A stretch of 64,000 bases of DNA from Pseudoalteromonas citrea (lineage in GTDB: Bacteria; Pseudomonadota; Gammaproteobacteria; Enterobacterales; Alteromonadaceae). Positions 19,075-28,834 of the stretch are shown here, in pieces. A program made the translations under genes and the position numbers. Each line of letters opens with the position of its first letter. Position 1 is the stretch's first letter. The notes below the pieces were generated by a model. That model had not been told where the DNA came from and made no database searches. It saw nothing but the letters and a program-made list of their open reading frames with translations. The stretch is taken from positions 806,001 to 870,000 of the forward strand of contig NZ_AHBZ03000027.1 of assembly GCF_000238375.3 (NCBI RefSeq), written 5' to 3'.

Positions 19075-21540
19075 ATGTCTGAACAGTACACGTATAAAAT
19101 TTACCCGCCTCTTGGCGTTGCGCGGGTAGGTAATGGCCCTGCTCAGCCTGAAACGGCTATTTTTACTCCCGAAATACCTTGGCAGCACCTTTACGATACC
19201 AGTGTTGAATATTTAGTGACGTTAGACGACATAAAAGCGCTAGTCGATAGAGTGTTTGCAACCCAGTTGCATGATCGTCTTAGTGAATTAGAGGGGAGTG
19301 TGAGTGCGCATTTGTCAGCGTCGCCAGCTGTTAAGCTATCAGATGATCATCAAAGCCAGTTAACGACGCTTTTAAGCGAGTGTGAGCTGAGTAAAATGTT
19401 GACTAAAATTGAGCTAGAACGTCAGCTTGATGATGTTTCACTGCCGGTGCAAGTGGCTGATTTTTCATTATCAGACTTGGCGAAAGACATTGTCATTGCC
19501 GTACTTGCAGAAAAATACTTAGGCGCGGTTAAAAAGCAAGCGCAGCGCTTTTATGTGTACAAATGTGATGCACAAGGCAACCCCATTGAACAAGTGACTT
19601 TAGCTGAGGGCGACGCGTTAACATGGCAGGTGAATGTCGCGAATAAAAAAGCATTTTGGTACGACTATAACAATGCCTTAGATTTATCTTTGGTGTCTGA
19701 AGGAACCGGTAACTTAGCCAAAAATGTCAGCTTAGAAAAGCTGGCTCCAGCGCAAACCGCGAAACGACGCAACCCAAATGTATTGGGTAATAAGTTACGA
19801 CAACAATTGGTTATTCGCAGCAGTGGCAGTGTATCTAGCAATAATAAAAACAGCGTTAAGCTCAGTGGTAAATTTCCTGCGAACGAAGCCGATCCTGCAC
19901 ATCGTTTAACGAATATATTTGATATGACAGAACGTCATACTGTGTTGCAAGGCTCGATCAGTTGCTCAAACACGGGTGTGTTGTCGTTTTTTGCCGGCGA
20001 TGGTATTTCAAAAGCAATGACGCCTTCTTCGCTTAATACCGACTTTGCTGATAATTCTAATTGGTATGATGATATTTGTGATGGTCAAGTCAGCGCTATC
20101 TTGACGTTGAGTAATGGCGATGTGGTTAATATTGATCAAGCAGATAACAGTGCTTGGATTGCAACAGCCCCGCCTGATTTTGCCCCACAAATAGAGCCGC
20201 TTGTCACTTTGTACGACATGGTGTGCGGTGCGCAAATTAAAGAAGCCCAGTTAAACCAAATCACCACGCAATTTAGTGATGTGTTTCCTATTTTATATCG
20301 TTTATATCGGATGCAGTGGGTTAATCAGGCCGACTTCTCAGACAACCAAGTTAATACACGTTTGGGAGAGTTAAGTAGTCAAAATGAATTTGCACAACTG
20401 CTTGATAGCAGTAGTGCAGCAAATGAATTACGCAAAGAGATTTTTAAGCAATTTAGAAATCCAATGTTTGATGAAGCGGTAGATAAGCAAGACCCAGGTC
20501 AAACCGACAGTGAATGGATCAACACCAGTCGAATTATTCCCAGTAAAGACACCACAGATATTAAAGGTCGTAAAGCAACCCATGAGTTAAAACTGCCGTT
20601 TTACCCAAATGACGGGGTAGACTACCCAGGTAGCCCAATGCAGTGGTTTGCAATTCCGCCGTTTATGTATCAACACTTGCTTAACTGGGCACAAGGCGAC
20701 TTTACGGTGACTGAAGAAGAGCAAGCTCATGCTCAAACCATCGATTCACTGGCTCAGTTTTACATCAACACCTTTGCCGAGTCAGAACACCCTGCCTTAC
20801 TATCAGCACGTGCTGCATTGGATGCGCTGTATGGCGGTGGGTTCCACCCAGGCGTTGAACTAACGTGGCCGATGCGTCATGACCATATTTATAAAACGAA
20901 CGAGAGAAAATCAGGGGTAAGCGAGGCAATCAGTTTACTTGGGCTAAGTGAATTTAGATTAAAACAAGCTGCTGACGCATCGAACATGTATCAAGACTTT
21001 GGTCATGTTATTCAAGTCTCAGATGTGGAAAAGTCGACGTTAGAAGGCACTGAGGCAAGCTGGTTCTGGGAAAATACCCCAGGGGATTTAACCAAGTGGA
21101 TGGGTATTCCTTGGCAGTCAGACGCAGCAAGTTGCCAAGCAGTTTATACGCCAGAGGACTTTCCAATACCGGCATGGTGGGCGGCAAACTTACCCGTACA
21201 TATTGTGCCGTTGGCGCGTTATAACAAATTTAAAGACAGTAAAAGTTCTGACACAGCAACCCCCAATGGCTTTGACCACACTGTTGCACAAGGCATGAGT
21301 GAAGCTTCGTTTAATCAATTACGGCTTGAGCAATATGCACAGCGATTAGATTGGCTTCATACTGCTGACTTGGGCTTTGTCGGTTATCACGCCGAAGGGG
21401 GCTATACCAATGGCTTGGTACAAATGGTTACGCAATGGAAAAATATGGGCATGGTCATGGCCAGACCGGTAGAGCAAGATGCCGGCACGGGTATTCCTGA
21501 AGTGGTTTATGTGGCGTACAGCAAAGCAGATAAAAACTAA
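19075..21540 (+). CDS. goxA: GoxA/LodA-type CTQ quinoprotein amino acid oxidase
   Basis: 821 residues, beginning YKIYPPLGVARVGNG as in the LodA family of amino acid oxidases that carry a self-derived cysteine tryptophylquinone (LodA, lysine 6-oxidase; GoxA, glycine oxidase). They release H2O2 and act as antibacterial enzymes. The motif WQSDAASC supplies Asp683 and Cys687, spaced as the Asp and Cys needed for cofactor formation in LodA; Trp760 in RLDWL is the likely cross-linked Trp. Tyr771-His772 match an active-site pair I recall for Pseudoalteromonas GoxA at an offset of five. The length is closer to GoxA than to LodA, hence the symbol; substrate is inferred. No signal peptide. Followed by its maturation flavoprotein. 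Confidence 0.85.
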   Translation: MSEQYTYKIYPPLGVARVGNGPAQPETAIFTPEIPWQHLYDTSVEYLVTLDDIKALVDRVFATQLHDRLSELEGSVSAHLSASPAVKLSDDHQSQLTTLLSECELSKMLTKIELERQLDDVSLPVQVADFSLSDLAKDIVIAVLAEKYLGAVKKQAQRFYVYKCDAQGNPIEQVTLAEGDALTWQVNVANKKAFWYDYNNALDLSLVSEGTGNLAKNVSLEKLAPAQTAKRRNPNVLGNKLRQQLVIRSSGSVSSNNKNSVKLSGKFPANEADPAHRLTNIFDMTERHTVLQGSISCSNTGVLSFFAGDGISKAMTPSSLNTDFADNSNWYDDICDGQVSAILTLSNGDVVNIDQADNSAWIATAPPDFAPQIEPLVTLYDMVCGAQIKEAQLNQITTQFSDVFPILYRLYRMQWVNQADFSDNQVNTRLGELSSQNEFAQLLDSSSAANELRKEIFKQFRNPMFDEAVDKQDPGQTDSEWINTSRIIPSKDTTDIKGRKATHELKLPFYPNDGVDYPGSPMQWFAIPPFMYQHLLNWAQGDFTVTEEEQAHAQTIDSLAQFYINTFAESEHPALLSARAALDALYGGGFHPGVELTWPMRHDHIYKTNERKSGVSEAISLLGLSEFRLKQAADASNMYQDFGHVIQVSDVEKSTLEGTEASWFWENTPGDLTKWMGIPWQSDAASCQAVYTPEDFPIPAWWAANLPVHIVPLARYNKFKDSKSSDTATPNGFDHTVAQGMSEASFNQLRLEQYAQRLDWLHTADLGFVGYHAEGGYTNGLVQMVTQWKNMGMVMARPVEQDAGTGIPEVVYVAYSKADKN

Positions 21541-21549
21541 AACTTTGTA

Positions 21550-21567
21550 GGCGCTCGCAAGAGCGCC
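21550..21567 (+). other. Intercistronic stem-loop between goxA and goxB
   Basis: GGCGCTC and GAGCGCC pair perfectly around a GCAA tetraloop. There is no T-run after it, so it is more likely an mRNA stabiliser or partial attenuator setting the goxA:goxB ratio than a terminator. Confidence 0.65.
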
Positions 21568-21586
21568 ATGTTTGATAAGAGGCTGT

Positions 21587-22702
21587 ATGATAAAAACATT
21601 TGATTGTGCCGTAATTGGCAGGGGGATAAGTGGTGTATTAGTGGCGCGTAAATTAGCGAGCATGGGGTTACACGTGGCCGTTTTCCATGATGATAAGCCA
21701 ATAAAAACCAGCTTTGCAGAAAGTTTGCCTGCGTCAACCCACCCTTTGCTAGTACGGTTAGGCTTGCATCCGTATTTACACCATAGCGCGCACTTTCCAT
21801 GTTCTGGCACTTATTCTTCATGGGGATCTGCGACGCTACAACAGCCCGATGTTGAGCGTGTATTGCAGCAAAAGCCGGGTTGGAAAGTCGATAAATCGTA
21901 TTTAATATCTCAGCTAGTGGAGGATTTACCAGAAACCGTGGTGATGTTTGGTAAAGTCTCGGGACTTGAACAGCAGCGCGCGCACTGGCAGATTAGCAGT
22001 AAAAATTACATGGGTGAGGCTGTTCAAGTGTCAGCGCGTTTTGTTGCAGATGCCAGCGGGCGTCAAGGTTACTTGCCTCGAGTATTGAATATACAAAGGC
22101 ACTTTTTCGATAAATTAATGGCTTTTGTGGTGAATGTACCCAGCGTAAAGGTTGCTCAATTGCCACACCCCGTGCTGGTAGAAGCACAACAGCACTGTTG
22201 GTCATTGGTCTCGCAGGTAAGCGATAAAAGCACCATGCTGGCTATTTTTAGCAATCAAACTTCGCCAGATTTTGAGCGTTATAACTCATTTGAGAATTGG
22301 CACGAAGTCAGTGAAAAATCGATTTACTTTAAACAATTTATTAATAAAAACATGCACGTTCCTGTGCACAAAGTTAATGCAAGCAGCCATATTTGTAGCC
22401 AGCTAACAGGCCGCAATTGGCTACTGCTTGGCGACGCTGCGATGTCATTTGACCCATTGTCATCACATGGAATGACAACCGCTATGTATATGGCAGATAA
22501 AGCGGGCGAGGCAATAGCACACTACTTTTCAGGGAAAAGCCAAGGGCTGGATGATTACTCTGAGCAAATGACCTCGATTTATAATACCTACTTGAACGAA
22601 TTGGTTGAGCGTTACAATGCAGAGCAACGTTGGAGCGGTGAACCATTTTGGCAAAGTAAACAGGCGATACATGTATCAAAAGAAGGTGCTTTAGTTTGCT
22701 AG
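21587..22702 (+). CDS. goxB: LodB/GoxB-like FAD-dependent maturation protein
   Basis: About 371 residues. N-terminal FAD-binding Rossmann motif VIGRGISGVLVARKL and a second FAD motif GDAAMSFDPLSSHGMT near residue 285 place it among flavin-dependent tryptophan hydroxylase/halogenase-like proteins. In the LodA system LodB is required to hydroxylate the Trp during quinone formation. The ATG at 21587 is used because TAAGAGG precedes it; the upstream TTG at 21572 lacks a ribosome site. It lies 46 bases downstream of goxA, consistent with a two-gene operon. Confidence 0.85.
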   Translation: MIKTFDCAVIGRGISGVLVARKLASMGLHVAVFHDDKPIKTSFAESLPASTHPLLVRLGLHPYLHHSAHFPCSGTYSSWGSATLQQPDVERVLQQKPGWKVDKSYLISQLVEDLPETVVMFGKVSGLEQQRAHWQISSKNYMGEAVQVSARFVADASGRQGYLPRVLNIQRHFFDKLMAFVVNVPSVKVAQLPHPVLVEAQQHCWSLVSQVSDKSTMLAIFSNQTSPDFERYNSFENWHEVSEKSIYFKQFINKNMHVPVHKVNASSHICSQLTGRNWLLLGDAAMSFDPLSSHGMTTAMYMADKAGEAIAHYFSGKSQGLDDYSEQMTSIYNTYLNELVERYNAEQRWSGEPFWQSKQAIHVSKEGALVC

Positions 22703-22720
22703 TGATGTTGGTTTTATTTA

Positions 22721-23306
22721 TGGATCCTGACCCGCGTCAGGAAGACGGCGGGGCCTGATTAAAGTAAATGGATCCTGACCTACGTCAGGAAGACGATGAT
22801 GATTCCCCTAGCCTTAAGAGTCTGTAAAGGCCATTGGCTATGACCCCTACTTTGTCTCCCTGAATTTATTTCAGGGTCCATGTTGCGCGCAGTGCCCAAG
22901 TGAGTGCATGGACTCGTTTAGCAACTGTACTTTAAAAGCAATGGATCCTGACCTACGTCAGGAAGACGAAGGTGGGATGTGACTTCTCGTTAGCGACGAC
23001 CTCTACTTTGTCCCTTATGTTTTGTCTCCCTGAATTTATTTCAGGGTCCATGTTGAGAGCTTTGCCCAAGTGGGTGAATGCACTCCTGTTTAGCACGGCA
23101 CTTTAAAACCAATGGATCCTGACCTCCATCAGGAAGACGGCGGGGGCCTGATTAAAGTAAATGGATCCTGACCTACGTCAGGAAGACGGCGGAGGTTTAT
23201 TTACGTCTTCGCCAAAGTTTTATCTAAGAATGGCGTGATTTTAAAGCGTGTGAAGACTGTTGGCTATGACCTCTACTTTGTCTCCCTGAATTTATTTCAG
23301 GGTCCA
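22721..23306. repeat. Cluster of eight palindromic intergenic repeats
   Basis: The gap between goxB and the next gene holds no ORF but eight copies of a short imperfect palindrome. Five plus-strand copies start at 22721, 22769, 22942, 23113 and 23162 (TGGATCCTGA, six variable bases, TCAGGAAGACG). Three opposite-strand copies at about 22850, 23021 and 23275 have the sister form TCTCCCTGA...TCAGGGTCCA. Linking sequences such as GCCCAAGTG and GGGCCTGATTAAAGTAAATG also recur, so composite units were duplicated. The same palindrome family flanks the CRISPR arrays. It resembles the widespread REP-like GGATTCCTG...CAGGAATGACG class. Confidence 0.8.
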
Positions 23307-23358
23307 TGTTACGCACAGTACTCATATCAATTAATAAGCGCTGCTTGCCAATGATGCT

Positions 23359-23763
23359 TTAACGCTCCCCTTGCACTTCAAATTCATCATAAACGAGTAC
23401 AGCTTTACCGTCAGCTTGAACTTGCCAGTGCTCTTTGTGCACAACACCAAAGGCTTTGTTCATTTCCCAGCTTGACGTTAGTAAAAAGCCGTCATCGCCT
23501 TCTGGTTGCCAAATCACATCACTGTATTGCACATTATTGAAGCCTTGATCGATGATTTGTTGCCACAGTGCTTGTATTTGCTCTGTGCCTGTAAACGTAC
23601 CAAACGGTTTGGCTACCATGGTACAGTCTTCATGGTATTGCGCTGCGCACCCTTGCGCATCTTGGCTATTAAAAGCCGTTTGCCATTGTAAAATGCCTGC
23701 TTTACATGCTTCAAATACTGATTGTGGTGCCATGTGTTCATATCTCAATAGTTTACTTGCCAT
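23359..23763 (-). CDS. SnoaL/NTF2-like domain protein
   Basis: 134 residues with the alpha+beta-cone pattern of YybH/SgcJ-type NTF2-like proteins: WQTAFNSQDAQGCAAQYHED, FGTFTGTEQIQALWQQII and a C-terminal EHWQVQADGKAVLVYDEFE. Such proteins are small cytosolic binding proteins or enzymes of uncertain substrate. The start may be the internal Met at 23733. Divergently transcribed from a LysR regulator gene 71 bases away, which probably controls it. Confidence 0.72.
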   Translation of the reverse strand: MASKLLRYEHMAPQSVFEACKAGILQWQTAFNSQDAQGCAAQYHEDCTMVAKPFGTFTGTEQIQALWQQIIDQGFNNVQYSDVIWQPEGDDGFLLTSSWEMNKAFGVVHKEHWQVQADGKAVLVYDEFEVQGER

Positions 23764-23834
23764 AAAGTTTAGCGCTATGCTTTAGCAAGAAAAACAAAGG
23801 TAATAGAAAACACTGTTTAGCTGGATGGAACAAT

Positions 23835-24701
23835 ATGAATAAACTACGCCAAATGGCTATATTTATGCGCATCGTGGAGGCGGGTTCAATCACCAAAGCG
23901 GCTGAAAAGATGGCGTTGTCAAAATCAGTATTAAGTCAGCACTTAAAGCAACTTGAAAGTGAGTTAGCCACCACATTATTAAAGCGCACAACACGACGAC
24001 AGTCTCTGACGCCATCGGGTAAGCGGTTTTACGACCACTGCGTACAAATGCATCAAATTTCTGAGCAAGCGTGGGATGAAGTGATGGCACAACAAACAGA
24101 GCCGTCAGGTAAATTGACGATAACGGCGCCGCATGCCTTAATGGATACGTTGGTTGTTCCGGCTTTAAAGCATGCTTTTTTACGCTACCCAGATGTGCAC
24201 TTTTCTTTAATCTGCCAAGATGAACAATTAGATTTGATGCATCATGATATTGATTTAGCTGTTCGTGTAGGCGACAGCAAAGATAGCCGCTACAAGCAGC
24301 GATTATTAGGCTCGTTTACTGACGTGCTTTGTCAAGCTGTGGGAAGTACTGTAGATATAAACTCAGTCGCGTATATTGCCAATCATTGGCAAGGAACTCA
24401 CATAAAGCATACTTTCTTTAGGGGTGGGGTTGAATCTCAGTCATTGAGCTTTGCTGCAACTCATACAACAGATACTATTGCTCAAACGGTATCTTTAATT
24501 GCAGCTGGGTTTGGTGTTGGCTTGATCCCAAATGTGCTTTTATCTAACCACCCTGAATTAACACCTGTATTTATCGACCAAGCGCTTTCTCCCGCGAAGG
24601 TATTTACGGTTCACCCTTATCAAGGGGCGGTGCCCGTGAGTGTAAAGTTGGCCCAAGTAGCCATAAAGGCGCAGTTTGACACTTTAATGGAAGCCTTATA
24701 A
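23835..24701 (+). CDS. LysR-family transcriptional regulator
   Basis: 288 residues. N-terminal winged helix (MNKLRQMAIFMRIVEAGSIT, AAEKMALSKSVLSQHLKQLE) and a LysR substrate-binding domain with the typical LMHHDIDLAVRVG element near 137 and a C-terminal effector domain. Divergent from the SnoaL-like gene, the classic LysR arrangement, so autoregulation and control of that neighbour are likely. Ligand unknown. Confidence 0.92.
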   Translation: MNKLRQMAIFMRIVEAGSITKAAEKMALSKSVLSQHLKQLESELATTLLKRTTRRQSLTPSGKRFYDHCVQMHQISEQAWDEVMAQQTEPSGKLTITAPHALMDTLVVPALKHAFLRYPDVHFSLICQDEQLDLMHHDIDLAVRVGDSKDSRYKQRLLGSFTDVLCQAVGSTVDINSVAYIANHWQGTHIKHTFFRGGVESQSLSFAATHTTDTIAQTVSLIAAGFGVGLIPNVLLSNHPELTPVFIDQALSPAKVFTVHPYQGAVPVSVKLAQVAIKAQFDTLMEAL

Positions 24702-24878
24702 GTAGGTAAAACATGTATGTCATAAAAGCAAAGTATATTAATTGCTCGATTGAATACCATCAGCAGTTAATAAAGTCCCTTGTATCTAAAAATGACCAAG
24801 GCCAATAATATTATCGTGTTTCAACTATAGATACTTTGCTACACTACTAAGGTATTTATAAAGGACTGTTGAATAATT

Positions 24879-25763
24879 ATGCGGGCTTGGCTGTTCCCTT
24901 TAACTTTTATGCTTATTTGCAATATAAGTCATGCGACCGATATTGTAAGGTATAACGTGTCTCATACGTTTAGTGATCCAAAGCAGCGCTATTACATCGA
25001 TTTATTGCGTTTGGCATTAGATAAAAGCGTGCCCGAATACGGCGCATATCAACTGCTTGAAAAAACGTTTGAAGATGCACCACAAGCGCGTACTTTGGAG
25101 TTGTTGGCCAGCGCCGATTTGATTGATGTGCACTGGAGCATGACGTCAATTGCCCGTGAACATAAGCTCGGTACTGTTTATATTCCATTATTAAAAGGGA
25201 TGATGGGCGCACGTGTATTTATTATTCATAAAGATTTTCAGGTGACATTAAATGCGCAAACTAATGCGTCAGATTTACTGAATTATCGCTTTGGCAGTGG
25301 GCACGATTGGCCTGATTCGAAAATTTATACTTATAATAACTTAAAAACTGAAACTGCGGGTGCGCAAAACTTACTCAATATGGCGGCACAAAAACGTTTT
25401 GATTTGTTCCCTAGGGCATTACATGAGCCATGGTCTGAGGTAACTGATCACCCTAATTTACGCATTGATGATCAATTTGGCTTATGCTACCCGTCTGCTA
25501 TGTATTTCTTTGTTAAAAAAAGTAACCACCGATTAAGAAAGCGACTAACACATGGCCTACATACCGCTATGCTTGATGGTAGTTTTGACACTTTGTTTAG
25601 TGGGCACCCCATCACGAAAGATGCAATTGAAAAAGGGCACTTTAATAAGCGTAAAATTTTAAAATTGCGTAACCCCACCATGAGCATTCGCACCAGAGAT
25701 ACATTATATTCTGAGCGATACACATGGGCTGAACTACACCATTGCGTGCAGCCAACGTTATAA
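24879..25763 (+). CDS. Exported substrate-binding-like protein
   Basis: 294 residues. An N-terminal signal peptide (FPLTFMLICNISHA, cleavage near residue 19) leads to a periplasmic protein with a type-II binding-protein-like fold: IVRYNVSHTFSDPKQRYYIDLLRLAL, then SADLIDVHWSMTS and a later FDLFPRALHEPW. Such solitary proteins in Pseudoalteromonas-like genomes have no permease partner, and none is present here. The ligand is unknown; a role as a sensor or scavenging protein is a guess. Confidence 0.7.
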   Translation: MRAWLFPLTFMLICNISHATDIVRYNVSHTFSDPKQRYYIDLLRLALDKSVPEYGAYQLLEKTFEDAPQARTLELLASADLIDVHWSMTSIAREHKLGTVYIPLLKGMMGARVFIIHKDFQVTLNAQTNASDLLNYRFGSGHDWPDSKIYTYNNLKTETAGAQNLLNMAAQKRFDLFPRALHEPWSEVTDHPNLRIDDQFGLCYPSAMYFFVKKSNHRLRKRLTHGLHTAMLDGSFDTLFSGHPITKDAIEKGHFNKRKILKLRNPTMSIRTRDTLYSERYTWAELHHCVQPTL

Positions 25764-25768
25764 AGTAC

Positions 25769-25819
25769 CTCTAAAAAGCTTTATTTATTAATTAGTTAAT
25801 AAATAGCTAAGTTTTAGAG
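25769..25819. terminator. Long AT-rich hairpin, possible bidirectional terminator
   Basis: CTCTAAAA at 25769 pairs with TTTTAGAG ending at 25819, and inside it AGCT-TTATTTATTAA pairs with TTAATAAAT-AGCT around TTAG. It begins six bases after the stop codon and is followed by CTTATTTTT. Confidence 0.6.
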
Positions 25820-25918
25820 CTTATTTTTACATCATATATAGTTTTGTAGGTTTGTTTTTCAGTTTAGTTAAGGTTTAATGGTTGTTTGGTAAACAACTTA
25901 TATTTTTAGGCCTTAATT

Positions 25919-26518
25919 ATGGAAGAAGTTAAGTTATACGGACATCCACTGTCAGGACATACACATAAAGTATCGCTATTTTTATCGATTTTACAGCTAG
26001 AATATGAATTTATTATTATCGATCTAAAAAAACAACAACAAAAGTCAACGTCATTTTTAAGTATAAACCCGCTTGGGCAAGTACCCGTTCTAAAGCATAA
26101 CAGTCGTATTATTTGTGATTCTAACGCTATATTAATCTACCTAGCTAAAACATTCGATAAATCAGATTTTTGGTACCCTTCTAGCACAATAAAGCAAGCA
26201 CAGGTTCAACGGTTGTTGTCGATTGCCGCAGGGCCTTTAGTGAACGGACCTGCTACCGTAAGGGCAATTAAAGTGCTTAACAAGCCGGGCAATTTTGACT
26301 TGGCACTTGAAACAACCATACAGCTATATCACTTTTTGGAGCAAAGCTTAGCAAAGCAAAAGTGGATGGTGAGCAATAAACCAACTATTGCAGATGTTGC
26401 GTTGTATAGTTATATAAAGTTGGCAGAAGCTGCCACTGATATAGGGCAAGATTTTCCTAATATACAAAAGTGGCAAACTCAGGTTGAAGCAATTCCTGGT
26501 TTTATGGCGGTTACCTAG
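25919..26518 (+). CDS. Glutathione S-transferase family protein
   Basis: 199 residues. N-terminal thioredoxin-like domain with LYGHPLSGHTHKVSLFLSIL and the glutathione-binding cis-Pro element NPLGQVPVLKHN near 50-61 followed by ICDSNAILIYLA; C-terminal all-helical domain with KPTIADVALYSY near 155. Cytosolic. Single gene; detoxification or reductase role presumed, substrate unknown. Confidence 0.88.
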   Translation: MEEVKLYGHPLSGHTHKVSLFLSILQLEYEFIIIDLKKQQQKSTSFLSINPLGQVPVLKHNSRIICDSNAILIYLAKTFDKSDFWYPSSTIKQAQVQRLLSIAAGPLVNGPATVRAIKVLNKPGNFDLALETTIQLYHFLEQSLAKQKWMVSNKPTIADVALYSYIKLAEAATDIGQDFPNIQKWQTQVEAIPGFMAVT

Positions 26519-26773
26519 CAGCAGGGTGTATGTACTGATAGCTTTGTACCAGTAGAAATAAATATAACGCGGCCATCTAAAATATCGCAGTAACTGCGCT
26601 GCGTTATGCACACCTACCTTAAAAATACGCCATTTAATTGTTAATTAAATGTGTTTTACTTCTCGACTGTTCCGTTTATTTACTCATTAAATGGTATGTT
26701 TTTATAAACATTATTCGCAAAGTATCGCATCTTTGCTATAAGTTAATCATTACCAACATTTACGATTTATCAT

Positions 26774-28777
26774 ATGAACCTAACTGTTACGTGGAGAATT
26801 TTTGGTGGCTTCGCGGTCGTATTGTTATTATCCGTAATACTTTTTGTTGTTTCTATTTTTGGTATTATGAATATTGGTAAAGGAATACAACAAGTCTCGA
26901 CTGAAAGTGTACCAACCTTAATTGAGGGCGCGGCTTTATCAGAAAGTGTGCTTGCCACTGAATTGAATTTAATATTGTTGCTGGGTACTGAGCGCGTGAG
27001 CCAAGCGAATACCATCAAACTTGATTTTGATACTCGGTATAACGAAAATCAAAGCAGTTTGAGGGCGTTAGGAACTCAGTTACAAAACCTACCTGAAATG
27101 TCTGAATTATTTGTTGACGTAGAGAAAACAAACGCAGCGTTGTATGAAGTCGCTGTGCCAAGTGTCACAGACTATTTGGCCACATTACAGCAAATTGAAA
27201 AAACTAACGAACTAGCCCGTGAGTTTGGTGATATGGGTGACGAGAGCTTGAGCTATGCCTACGATTTAGAAGGAATGGCAGAGCAAGATGATGTTATGAA
27301 TGATTTAGCTGAGTTTGTATCCCTTATTGAAGATACAGTTGATAACGCAAACTCAGCACTGCGCTCAAAAATTGTGTTTGAAGTGCTGGGTGTGCAGTCT
27401 GAACTGAATGATTCGGCGAGTGAAATTGCAACGCTTTTCAACAGAATCAAAGGGGCCGCTGAATTACAAGACAGCGACGAGTTGGTTGCGATGAGCCAAA
27501 ATCTAGCCAGTTTCAAGTCTGCATTGGTTGGTAGTGACAGTGCTATTGCGTCAAAGGTGAGAGTGTTAAAGCAGTTAGCGAAAGTAAAAAAAGAATTTAA
27601 AAAGGCCGAGCAATACGCCGGTGATACCCGTAAGCTCATTGATGAACTAAATGAGAAAATCATTATTTATACCGAAACAGTGCAAGCTGGTGCAGAAGAG
27701 TCGGTGAATCAAAGCCAATTTATTATTTCTACGCTTGCGGGGCTTATCATTGTTTTGTCATTACTCGTATCTTATTTTGTAACAAATTCAATTAAGGTGC
27801 CATTGGCAAAAGCAGTCGAGCAAATTCAAAGCGCAGCAACAGGGGACATGACAGTACAGTTTGCTAAAGACCGAGAGGATGAGCTAGGCGATATGGCTGA
27901 CAGCATGCAGCAGCTCGTGAATAGTTTACGTAATACCTTGAATGAAATATCTGATAATTCCCAATTGCTTGCCAGTACGGCAGAGCAAACCAGTGTAATT
28001 TCTGATCAAAGCTTCAATAGCGCCAATGAGCAAAGTTCACAAATGCAGTCTATGAGCACCTCAATTAGTGAAATGACCGAAACAGTGGCATCGGTGGCAT
28101 CGAGTATTCACAGTACGTTAGAAGAAGTGGAGAAAGCCAGTACTGAAGCCGAGCAAGGTGAATTGGTTTTACTAAAAAATGTGGATAGCATATCTGAGTT
28201 GGGTAAAACCATTGAAGGGTCTGCAAATGTTATTCAGCAGTTGAATAATGACACGGTCAGTATAAGTTCGGTACTTGCTGAAATTAAAGGCATTGCAGAA
28301 CAAACTAATTTATTAGCTTTGAATGCCGCAATTGAAGCAGCACGAGCAGGAGAACAGGGCAGAGGCTTTGCTGTGGTAGCTGATGAAGTACGTTCACTAG
28401 CAAGCCGTACGCAAGAGTCTACGCAAGAAATTCAATCAGCCATCGAAAACCTGATCAATGGTGCACAGCAAGCCGTTGAAAGCATGACCAGCTCTCAACA
28501 AGCGTCAAGAGAGTGCGTTGATGGTATTAACAGTGTGAAAAACATGCTGCATTCCATTGTTGAAAGCATTAAGACAATTCGCGATATGAGCCAACAAATA
28601 GCTGCTGCGTCTGAACAGCAAACAGTGGCCGCACAAACGCAACTAGATAGTGTATATAGTATTCGTGATATTACCGACATGACTACCAGTCAAGCCAAGG
28701 AAAACCAGCAGGCGAGTCAACAACTTGCGCAAATGGCCGAAACCCAGCGAGAGTTATTAACTAAGTTTAAAACCTAG
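26774..28777 (+). CDS. Methyl-accepting chemotaxis protein
   Basis: 667 residues. Membrane segment near 9-33, a long helical periplasmic sensing domain to about residue 315, a second membrane segment near 318-340, a HAMP domain (IKVPLAKAVEQIQSAATGDM), then the cytoplasmic signalling domain whose tip is EQTNLLALNAAIEAARAGEQ with RGFAVVADEVRSLA. No CheB/CheR-tethering pentapeptide is evident at the C-terminus. It would sense an external compound and signal via CheW/CheA; no che genes are nearby. Stands alone. Confidence 0.95.
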   Translation: MNLTVTWRIFGGFAVVLLLSVILFVVSIFGIMNIGKGIQQVSTESVPTLIEGAALSESVLATELNLILLLGTERVSQANTIKLDFDTRYNENQSSLRALGTQLQNLPEMSELFVDVEKTNAALYEVAVPSVTDYLATLQQIEKTNELAREFGDMGDESLSYAYDLEGMAEQDDVMNDLAEFVSLIEDTVDNANSALRSKIVFEVLGVQSELNDSASEIATLFNRIKGAAELQDSDELVAMSQNLASFKSALVGSDSAIASKVRVLKQLAKVKKEFKKAEQYAGDTRKLIDELNEKIIIYTETVQAGAEESVNQSQFIISTLAGLIIVLSLLVSYFVTNSIKVPLAKAVEQIQSAATGDMTVQFAKDREDELGDMADSMQQLVNSLRNTLNEISDNSQLLASTAEQTSVISDQSFNSANEQSSQMQSMSTSISEMTETVASVASSIHSTLEEVEKASTEAEQGELVLLKNVDSISELGKTIEGSANVIQQLNNDTVSISSVLAEIKGIAEQTNLLALNAAIEAARAGEQGRGFAVVADEVRSLASRTQESTQEIQSAIENLINGAQQAVESMTSSQQASRECVDGINSVKNMLHSIVESIKTIRDMSQQIAAASEQQTVAAQTQLDSVYSIRDITDMTTSQAKENQQASQQLAQMAETQRELLTKFKT

Positions 28778-28834
28778 TGACTAAATGATTAGTTACTTTA
28801 CTAAATCGTCTAATTTGCTTGAGAGGAGCATTAT

